A stretch of 28,406 nucleotides of DNA from a virus: positions 1-28,406 of IMG/VR virus record IMGVR_UViG_3300017989_000351. One strand, given 5' to 3'. The notes under the pieces are model-generated. The model was not told the DNA's origin. It searched no databases and saw only the letters and a list, made by a program, of their open reading frames with translations. The stretch's first letter is position 1; each line of letters opens with the position of its first letter. This document shows, piece by piece, positions 23,018 through 28,406 of this stretch. Both the position numbers and the translations under genes were made by a program.

Positions 23018-24523
23018 CTATCCTGACTTAAGAGCCGCAGCAATGACATTACGCATAGCCTCAGTGGCAGTATATATCCACCGTTCAGGAATCTCTGTGA
23101 TCAGATCATCTAATATCTCTATACCTTCGTGCTCAGCACGAATTCTGGCCTTAGCTGCCTCAAGTTCGGCACGATAATCCTTCACATACACTGACCCAGA
23201 GTTGTCAAGAATAAACATCAAAAACGTAGGGCTATAGTTGCCATTGCTCGTAACAGTGTTGAACATGTCAACTATTTCGTCGGCATAAACCCGAGGAGTC
23301 CTCACGTCAACCCCATCGGGGTTGGTCCTAGGATGCCAAAGATCCGTTGGGCCAGGCAACAGGATATGGTCAGACTCGGACCGGTCTGAATCTGGTGGGT
23401 AGTCACACGTACTACATAAAACTGGCCAAACATCTAAGCCACCATCTGGTCTAAGCGTCCTAGATAAGTGATACGGTTGTATCAATCCGAATCTGACCTT
23501 GATGCCCAGATCGTATGCTTGCCCCGTTATGAGATCAATCCAGTTCTGTTTATCGGCATCATACCTAGATTGAGGGCTACCACCATATGCTATATCCCAA
23601 GCCCTCTGTTGCCCAGCCGCATTCTCTGCGAAAAAGTCAGAGTAATACTCCGTCGCCTCATCATAGATAGCTATGATTACACTACGTTGTAGACGTTGAA
23701 CGGCAGTAGGAATTTCCGGTATAACCTCAGGTGCATCTTCCGACCCACACGGATTGGCATCATATCCAGCCACATCACGACTTGGAAGGATCTCACGTCT
23801 ATAGCAGTTTGGATCTAGAAGCGGTCGGCCATCAACAGTACAAACAGCACCGCACCTCAGAGCACCAGACTGCCCACTAAGTGAACTACCAAGAAGCCTG
23901 AAAATACACGCCTCGAGGTCACAACCAGATGCACCTATATTAGGCCCGCATACCGGACACTCTATTAAATCAACACTTATGAAGCAGACACTATGCTTGT
24001 TCCGGATCGGATCGGACATCTGAATCTCAGTCATTTCCTGCGTCCTAATATCACGCAGGAAGACATGAAATTGAGCAGTTGGTGTTGCGCCGATCCTTAT
24101 AGCCACGTCCTTAGCTGTCTGTATGACTGCCGGATCATATAGATCCCTGTGGATATCGTAGGAATTTACGCTATAGCATGACTCCGCGCTAGCGTCAACG
24201 ACCTTTCCAGAATTTAGGAATTCAGCGAGTTGGCCTAGATCTCTAGTTGTCACAAATCCGTCGCCACTCACATCAACATACGGCTGGCTCTTCAGCTTAC
24301 CAGGCGGCAACCGACCCGTACCGTTAGCACGGATGAAATCGACAAGAGTATCGTAATCATTCTGCGTGACATCGCCAGAGTTCGTTACATCGAACCGATT
24401 AAATGGGTTCTGCCATTTCGACGTTCCAAGACTCACGTTGGCGATACACGTCTCACCACCACGCGGCGTAACAAGTATCGCCTCGACAAATCGAGATTGG
24501 CCTATCTCTGGCGTTATCGTCAT
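23018..24523 (-). CDS. Putative virion protein with dockerin-like EF-hand pair and a MIDAS-like motif
   Basis: This 501-residue protein lies in the tail cluster. Residues 37-105 form a type I dockerin-like module with WQNPFNRFDV and two calcium loops: DVTNSGDVTQND (45-56) and DVSGDGFVTTRD (84-95). Residues 431-450 (FLMFILDNSGSVYV) hold a DxSxS motif at D440, S442 and S444, as in the metal site of von Willebrand A domains, but only about 60 residues follow, so a full vWA domain is not obvious. The middle is unusually cysteine-rich, with CPVC, CDLEAC, CGAVC and CSTC pairs. The start overlaps the previous stop as ATGA. A calcium-dependent adhesion or decoration role on the virion is inference. 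No signal peptide is visible. Confidence 0.7.
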   Translation of the reverse strand: MTITPEIGQSRFVEAILVTPRGGETCIANVSLGTSKWQNPFNRFDVTNSGDVTQNDYDTLVDFIRANGTGRLPPGKLKSQPYVDVSGDGFVTTRDLGQLAEFLNSGKVVDASAESCYSVNSYDIHRDLYDPAVIQTAKDVAIRIGATPTAQFHVFLRDIRTQEMTEIQMSDPIRNKHSVCFISVDLIECPVCGPNIGASGCDLEACIFRLLGSSLSGQSGALRCGAVCTVDGRPLLDPNCYRREILPSRDVAGYDANPCGSEDAPEVIPEIPTAVQRLQRSVIIAIYDEATEYYSDFFAENAAGQQRAWDIAYGGSPQSRYDADKQNWIDLITGQAYDLGIKVRFGLIQPYHLSRTLRPDGGLDVWPVLCSTCDYPPDSDRSESDHILLPGPTDLWHPRTNPDGVDVRTPRVYADEIVDMFNTVTSNGNYSPTFLMFILDNSGSVYVKDYRAELEAAKARIRAEHEGIEILDDLITEIPERWIYTATEAMRNVIAAALKSG

Positions 24524-25395
24524 GATATAGTCAGCACGAAGTCTGGACTCGTCCTAGTCGTACCGTCAGGAAGTGTAACAGTTACTCTGTATTGATAGGT
24601 ACCGATCAAGAACGATGTAGTATCGATCATATACCTAAAAACAAACGGGTTGGTCCTATACGAGCCTTGACGTATGCCCATCTCCATCGGTTCCGCATCA
24701 ACAACCCTCTCTTTATTACCAGTTTCAATAGAGATGGTTGCCGTCATATTCGGTATTGCGGGCACGTTGAGGTTATAATCAAAGTCGTACAGAGGCAGCG
24801 GCATGATGCCGACCTCTAGCGGTCTTATTTCTGGTTGGTGGAATTTCTGGTCTAGAGGTTCAAACCCAAGACGGATCTGTGACAAGCCATCCTGCGAGTC
24901 CCAGCAGTTCGGATAGACCCAGAATCTGTTGCAATTCTGTAGAATCAAACCAGACAACTCATCAGAGTCAAGGTCCGGATGACACAACTCGCCGTCACTA
25001 CCCTCGACGCAATCATCGGCGAAATCTTCTATCTCGCATGGATTCTTCGGCATATACGACCAGACATCAAAGTAGACATCCGGCGCTATGGCGTCATCTG
25101 GGATTTCCCACAGAAGCTTATAACAGCCAGGAACTATCGCCCCCTCCTGGCCCTCGGTACCGCAATCGCCTGGAGGGAGATCCTCTGTAGATCGCTGCAG
25201 TGGGGCAGGATAAACCGGGTCGCACGGATGTGGCATCACAAACTGAGCGACCAAATTATGTGGAAGGACTTGTGTGTGGTATATCTCCACCATACGAATA
25301 GCGTATGGGTCGGCTGGCACGCCAGCACACGTGAAACATACCTCAAGCTCTACGGTATTGCCGCGATGTGCGGAGATTCGTGCGTCTACTGCCAT
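24520..25395 (-). CDS. Putative cysteine-rich virion protein
   Basis: I do not recognise this 291-residue protein. It is beta-rich and acidic, with an N-terminal domain (RISAHRGNTVELEVCFTCAG) and a C-terminal immunoglobulin-like strand pattern (IGTYQYRVTVTLPDGTTRTS, then VLTI), so it may be built from Ig-like domains as many tail and decoration proteins are. It has at least ten cysteines, mostly in the middle, as does the next gene. A good GAGGG lies seven bases before the ATG. It shares a 4-base overlap with the dockerin-like gene and is probably coexpressed with it. Confidence 0.65.
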   Translation of the reverse strand: MAVDARISAHRGNTVELEVCFTCAGVPADPYAIRMVEIYHTQVLPHNLVAQFVMPHPCDPVYPAPLQRSTEDLPPGDCGTEGQEGAIVPGCYKLLWEIPDDAIAPDVYFDVWSYMPKNPCEIEDFADDCVEGSDGELCHPDLDSDELSGLILQNCNRFWVYPNCWDSQDGLSQIRLGFEPLDQKFHQPEIRPLEVGIMPLPLYDFDYNLNVPAIPNMTATISIETGNKERVVDAEPMEMGIRQGSYRTNPFVFRYMIDTTSFLIGTYQYRVTVTLPDGTTRTSPDFVLTIS

Positions 25396-25411
25396 TGTCC
25401 ATCCCTCTGGT

Positions 25412-25419
25412 TTATTATA
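25412..25419 (-). promoter_or_regulatory. Candidate late-type promoter (TATAATAA)
   Basis: On the minus strand TATAATAA ends 16 bases before the ATG at 25395, within the 47-base gap after the small chaperone-like ORF. It differs from the T4 late promoter octamer TATAAATA only in the order of the central bases, and no -35 element is needed for gp55-type sigmas. A start about 5-6 bases downstream would leave a short leader that still includes the GAGGG ribosome-binding site. This is an inference from position and resemblance. Confidence 0.35.
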
Positions 25420-25442
25420 TCTTTGAGATGGACAAATTAATC

Positions 25443-25625
25443 CTAACGACGAGGAATCCTAGGCTTGCTTAGATGTGGAATACTACCGCTCTGCTTCTTA
25501 TTCCGCTCGTTGGCGACACGCTGTAATTCCTCATACCACCACTTACGGTCCTCGGCAGTAAGCATATTCTGCTCTTGCAGACTCAGACTGGCATTGCCGT
25601 CGATCCCGAGCTTGAGAGCGAACAT
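25443..25625 (-). CDS. Small ORF, probable frameshifted extension of the gp26-like protein
   Basis: From its only ATG this ORF encodes 60 residues (MFALKLGIDGNASLSLQEQN at the start, then a WWYEELQRVANERN helix and a basic tail). The frame, however, is open upstream to 25706, through the stop of the gp26-like gene (25663-25665), and contains coding-like sequence (VQKTSDELEKQYQHCLKE) with no ATG, GTG or TTG there. This pattern suggests that it is made mainly as a C-terminal extension of the gp26-like protein by ribosomal frameshifting, as with the paired tail assembly chaperones of lambda (gpG/gpGT) and Mu. Standalone translation is also possible but no Shine-Dalgarno is evident. Confidence 0.65.
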   Translation of the reverse strand: MFALKLGIDGNASLSLQEQNMLTAEDRKWWYEELQRVANERNKKQSGSIPHLSKPRIPRR

Positions 25626-25660
25626 TTCCTTGAGACAGTGCTGATACTGTTTCTCAAGTT

Positions 25661-25686
25661 CGTCAGAGGTTTTCTGGACGAAAAAA
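25661..25686 (-). promoter_or_regulatory. Candidate programmed +1/-2 frameshift site (T6C slippery run plus stem-loop)
   Basis: On the minus strand GGC TTT TTT CGT is read in the zero frame five codons before the TGA of the gp26-like gene; the T6C run is at 25680-25686. A slip of +1 (TTT to TTC) or -2 on the T-run joins the frame of the small downstream ORF. Right after the run, CGT-C-CAGA at 25680-25673 can pair with TCTG-ACG at 25667-25661, giving a 7-bp stem with one bulged base and a 5-base loop. The fusion would be about 434 residues. Confidence 0.55.
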
Positions 25687-26748
25687 GCCTTCGGTGATGG
25701 GGAGCATCACCCGACTTTCGTTACCACATTCAGGACAACCGATCTCAACCTGTGTCATAATACCAGGAGTATTATCGGCAAGCCACTCCCTTATAGTGGC
25801 GAGATCACTAGAGTGCATCCTATCAACAAGCTGCCTAATCTTGTGCCTATCGGTCGACCCAAGGGCAGTGACGATGATCTGCTCTATGTTCTTGGTAAGA
25901 GTATCATCGAGTGGGATATCGGCAGAGAACGACTCTTGACCCGGTGTAGCGGCACCAGGTTCCCTCGCAGGCTGACCCGGCTGCCATTGCTGCTGCTTTT
26001 TCTGGCGCTTAATCATCCGCGCCTTGGAGCCGCCACCGACAGCACGCTTAATTGCACGCTTACCACGTGCTATCGCCTGCGAATCCTTGACCCGAAGGAA
26101 CCTGATTCCAACATTTACATCGCGACCAGCGGCCTTAGTCAGATATGGCAATGTAATGGAAAACGGCTCTTGGCCAAGGCTCTCATTCCCCCAAACAATC
26201 GTTTCAGCAAGTTCATTGAGATCGGCAAGGTGCGTACCAGTAGCCCCGCATTCTTGGTTCGGACATGTGACCATGAACTCGTACACATTGCCGTACGTGA
26301 TACCACGCAGGTAATAGAGCAGGAATACTTGATCACCAACAAGAAGATCAGTTGGTTCAAAACCATCCGGGAATTTGCAGCATGCGTTGATCAGGTAATC
26401 GACCGACTGCCCTGTCTGCGCGAGCCGCGACGTCGCCAGTATACGATCAACATCAGCACCCCAAGGATGAACTTGGATAACACCAGATGTCCAATCGTAG
26501 TAGAGGCCCTTACTAGGCAGAGTTACATCTTCCCATGGGAAGATGTCTTCTCTGGGGGCAGTAACGATCCGATCCAGCAACTCGCCATCGTCCGTAACAT
26601 TCTCGAGCGATTTGGCAAAGCCAATATTCTCATGCTGGTCGAAATGTGCGTCAGGCTCTGGGCCACTCTGCACGTTCTCTTTTTTGGGTTGTTGAGGTGC
26701 GGCTCCACCAGACAGTGGAATTTCCTCTGGTTTGTCTTTATCAGACAT
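25663..26748 (-). CDS. gp26-like baseplate/tail assembly protein (T4_baseplate family)
   Basis: This 361-residue protein matches the gp26-type pattern: VTLPSKGLYYDWTSGVIQVH, then DRILATSRLAQTGQSVDYLI, a PTDLLVGDQVFLLYYLRGIT core with TYGNVYEF, and a cysteine pair in CPNQEC followed by LADLNEL. The first 55 residues are disordered and Pro/Gln-rich. A basic, Gln-rich segment occurs near residue 250. The C-terminus has CPECG and ends MLPITEGFFRPENL, so the two cysteine pairs may bind zinc together. In T4, gp26 is part of the hub or its assembly. Here the place between tail tube and tape measure genes, and the overlapping ORF after it, suggest a tail assembly chaperone. GGAG lies eight bases before the ATG. 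Confidence 0.75.
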   Translation of the reverse strand: MSDKDKPEEIPLSGGAAPQQPKKENVQSGPEPDAHFDQHENIGFAKSLENVTDDGELLDRIVTAPREDIFPWEDVTLPSKGLYYDWTSGVIQVHPWGADVDRILATSRLAQTGQSVDYLINACCKFPDGFEPTDLLVGDQVFLLYYLRGITYGNVYEFMVTCPNQECGATGTHLADLNELAETIVWGNESLGQEPFSITLPYLTKAAGRDVNVGIRFLRVKDSQAIARGKRAIKRAVGGGSKARMIKRQKKQQQWQPGQPAREPGAATPGQESFSADIPLDDTLTKNIEQIIVTALGSTDRHKIRQLVDRMHSSDLATIREWLADNTPGIMTQVEIGCPECGNESRVMLPITEGFFRPENL

Positions 26749-26794
26749 GGCGTATCTCCAAGAGTCATATAGCTATGATTATGTACTAGCGAAA

Positions 26795-27346
26795 CTAAAA
26801 AACTAATTCACCATTAACAACCACATTTGTATTTACTGCCCAGTCATAAGTAACTATTACTTCAACTATCTTTATATCACTAGTAGTGTATGATAATTCA
26901 CCATCACGTATTGTTGATGGCCAGCTGCCATACATAGTCCAATCATATTCAGCCGTCTTGTCAGCATTAAATACAGTAATTTTAGTGTCGTTCTTATAAT
27001 CAGATGCGTATCCAATACCAGCAGCACAATTCCATACTTCAGCACTCCACCCCTCAAGTATTGGCTGCAATAATACACCCTTGCGAGGCATGTCATAAAA
27101 TGTTAGCCTGACATCATCCCACGTAACATCACTAGCATATTTATAATTGAGTGACGCACCCTGAACCTCCTCTTTACCAAAGGCAAACGCTGGCAACGTA
27201 CATTCGCGCAAACTAATTAATGGTAGAAATTTATTCGGTGAAAACCCACCTAGACTAGCAAGCTCCCAAGTATATGTGTAAAACGGTTTCTGCTCCAGTG
27301 GGAGCCCGCTTGGGTCACCGATTGCACCAGCATTGAAACCAGGCAT
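26795..27346 (-). CDS. Tail tube protein paralogue 3 (gp19-like)
   Basis: This 183-residue protein begins MPGFN like its upstream neighbour. It shares the later pattern of a VRLTFYD strand, a helical middle and a C-terminal DWTMYGSWPS ... LSYTTSDIKIVEVIVTYD, which is the arrangement of T4 gp19-type tail tube proteins that stack as hexameric rings. GAGGG lies before the ATG and the start overlaps the previous stop as TAATG. Which of the three paralogues is the major tube subunit cannot be told; the others may cap the tube ends or form its first ring. Confidence 0.75.
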   Translation of the reverse strand: MPGFNAGAIGDPSGLPLEQKPFYTYTWELASLGGFSPNKFLPLISLRECTLPAFAFGKEEVQGASLNYKYASDVTWDDVRLTFYDMPRKGVLLQPILEGWSAEVWNCAAGIGYASDYKNDTKITVFNADKTAEYDWTMYGSWPSTIRDGELSYTTSDIKIVEVIVTYDWAVNTNVVVNGELVF

Positions 27347-27927
27347 TATTCCCTCGGCCCTTCTTCTTCACACTTATCATAAACAAGCGTAAACGTCACA
27401 TCAAGTATGCCAGAGTCAGCATAATCAAGATCGGCAGGATCTACATTCGATGGCCAACATCCGTGCATTTTATATCCCCAAACAGCCCTGCCAACACCAT
27501 CGAGAAGGTCAAGTTCACACTTCTTCTTTACATCATCTGTTACTATGTGTGACCTTTGCAGGTTTATAACAGCTTGACCCCACCATTTATAAATAGCTTC
27601 AGCTGGTGCATCAGTCATTGATACACTGGCAAAATCCTGTTCAAATGAAAAGTTGCCACTCTGCTTCAGCACTTCATAGAACGTGATGGTTATGGGAGCC
27701 CATCTGTTCTTGCCGGGAAAATAAGCCTCATCCTGGCCATGGTGCATAGTGATCTTATCGATCTCTGGGCGTGGCCTGGTAGCTTTATAGGCGAATATTA
27801 ATAGATCTAATCCGCCATTATTATTGAAATCCTTATTGAGTGCTACAAAACGCCAACGGTGCTTACGAGCTGTTTCTACGACCCCAGGCGGGCCTTTACC
27901 GCTGCCGCAAATATTGAAACCAGGCAT
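27346..27927 (-). CDS. Tail tube protein paralogue 2 (gp19-like)
   Basis: This 193-residue protein starts MPGFN and has the gp19-like order: an aromatic first strand, KITMHHGQDEAYFPGK, PITITFYEVL, a helix, then ELDLLDGVGRAV and KMHGCWPSNVDPADLDYADS with a final VTFTLVYD strand. The HHxQ-E-x-FPGK and PITxTxY elements are shared most closely with the partial gene upstream. No Shine-Dalgarno is clear before its ATG, unlike the next paralogue. The 38 bases before it hold no recognisable promoter. Confidence 0.78.
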   Translation of the reverse strand: MPGFNICGSGKGPPGVVETARKHRWRFVALNKDFNNNGGLDLLIFAYKATRPRPEIDKITMHHGQDEAYFPGKNRWAPITITFYEVLKQSGNFSFEQDFASVSMTDAPAEAIYKWWGQAVINLQRSHIVTDDVKKKCELDLLDGVGRAVWGYKMHGCWPSNVDPADLDYADSGILDVTFTLVYDKCEEEGPRE

Positions 27928-27965
27928 TTCATGGCACGTCTAGATTAGCGAAACGACATGAATAT

Positions 27966-28406
27966 CTACGCCACCTGCAACCGCATGGCGCGATCGAATC
28001 GCATCTGGACTTCAATCGTCGCGATCTCAGTCGATGTATAGTCGATATCGCCCCAGTTGTTTTCTTTGGGCCACGTGTTACACAGTCTCCACCGTTCAGT
28101 CGGGACACCAACACCACTAAGCATGGAGAGTTGACCCTCACGCTTGTAGTACCCAGGAATCTGGACAAACGGGGCACCATACTGGCCCTCACCACCGGGC
28201 GAGTTGCCGCCATCGAACCGCGACACGTGCTGAATCCAGTCCCACATGTGGAACGACACATCTGGGCTCTGCTCGGCATCATACCAAGTCATAGTGATCG
28301 GTTCCCAGTCTTGCTTACCAGCAAACCGAGCAACCTCTTGGTTGTGATGCATCTCCGGTTCTTCGAACTTGAAGTTCGGTCGTTGGGCCGATTGCAGGAT
28401 CAACAG
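27966..28406 (-). CDS. Tail tube protein paralogue 1 (gp19-like), cut by the right edge
   Basis: The frame is open to the window end, and by comparison with the next gene about 50 N-terminal residues lie outside. The visible 147 codons carry EMHHNQEVARFAGKQDWEPI, TMTWYDAEQ, ELSMLSG-like GQLSMLSGVG and a C-terminal NTWPKENNWGDIDYTSTEIA followed by IEVQMRFDRAM, matching the two downstream paralogues. A TTG at 28401-28403 is in frame but is not a credible start. It is the first of three tandem tail tube genes. Confidence 0.75.
   Translation of the reverse strand: MLILQSAQRPNFKFEEPEMHHNQEVARFAGKQDWEPITMTWYDAEQSPDVSFHMWDWIQHVSRFDGGNSPGGEGQYGAPFVQIPGYYKREGQLSMLSGVGVPTERWRLCNTWPKENNWGDIDYTSTEIATIEVQMRFDRAMRLQVA

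Noticed and set aside
25813-26772. A 319-codon open frame on the plus strand
   Set aside because: It lies opposite the gp26-like gene, whose protein has clear family motifs and a good ribosome-binding site. The plus-strand product has no recognisable domain and no start signal, so it is a shadow of the real gene.
27928-27965. TTCATG and CATGAA facing each other, and the shared word TAGCGAAAC also found at 26787-26795, in gaps after tail tube genes
   Set aside because: The arms are short with a 23-base spacer, there is no T-tract, and a single nine-base coincidence between paralogous regions is not enough to call a site.
1-28406. Search for tRNA genes, CRISPR arrays, insertion sequences, integrase or attachment sites
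   Set aside because: No cloverleaf-like segment, regularly spaced direct repeats, transposase or recombinase was seen by eye in the short gaps or coding frames. A tRNA-finding program on the sequence would settle the first.

Overview
The window reads as part of the genome of a tailed phage with a contractile tail and T4-like gene content. The evidence is a tail and baseplate set in tandem (tail tube, gp26-like protein, gp27-, gp53-, gp5-, gp25- and gp6-like proteins and a tape measure protein), together with a T4-type UvsW helicase, a gp55-like late sigma factor, a Toprim primase and the start of a large terminase. No ribosomal or tRNA gene, insertion sequence, integrase or CRISPR array was seen. 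The sequence is diverged enough from cultured T4-like phages that several assignments rest on motifs and gene order only. The host cannot be read from the window. A B12-dependent (class II) ribonucleotide reductase and a dockerin-like module in a virion protein hint at an environmental bacterium, possibly of a group rich in such dockerins, but this is only suggestive.

Layout. Almost all genes lie on the minus strand, tightly packed and often overlapping by ATGA or TAATG, and no gene-free stretch exceeds about 60 bases. Reading the minus strand from the right end: three tandem tail-tube paralogues (28406-26795, the first cut by the window edge); a gp26-like protein followed by a small ORF that looks like its frameshifted extension (26748-25443); two cysteine-rich putative virion proteins, one with a dockerin pair and a MIDAS-like motif (25395-23018); a DNA primase (23005-21926); a gp27-like hub protein (21191-19812); the tape measure protein with exact 70-residue repeats (19796-15741); then a probable hub/tube adaptor, gp53-, gp5-, coiled-coil, gp25- and gp6-like proteins (15738-9823). 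A second minus-strand block runs from 8607 to the left edge: unknown protein, intein-containing class II ribonucleotide reductase, MazG-like pyrophosphohydrolase, two related small unknown proteins, UvsW-like helicase, gp55-like sigma with a zinc-ribbon insertion, two small proteins and the large terminase.

Two small islands of plus-strand genes interrupt this: 8660-9826 (a small acidic protein and a cupin, with one minus-strand gene between them) and 21192-21952 (two small unknown proteins, the second with a C-terminal membrane segment). They probably belong to a different expression class from the surrounding structural genes.

How it fits together. The left block supplies dNTPs (reductase, MazG), remodels replication and recombination forks (UvsW), switches on late transcription (sigma) and packages DNA (terminase). 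The right block builds tail and baseplate. The features most worth a second look are the likely +1/-2 programmed frameshift at 25680-25686, the zinc ribbon inside sigma region 2, the intein at a redox-active cysteine, the 70-residue tape-measure periodicity, the dockerin/MIDAS virion protein and a perfect 9-bp dyad at 9336-9360.
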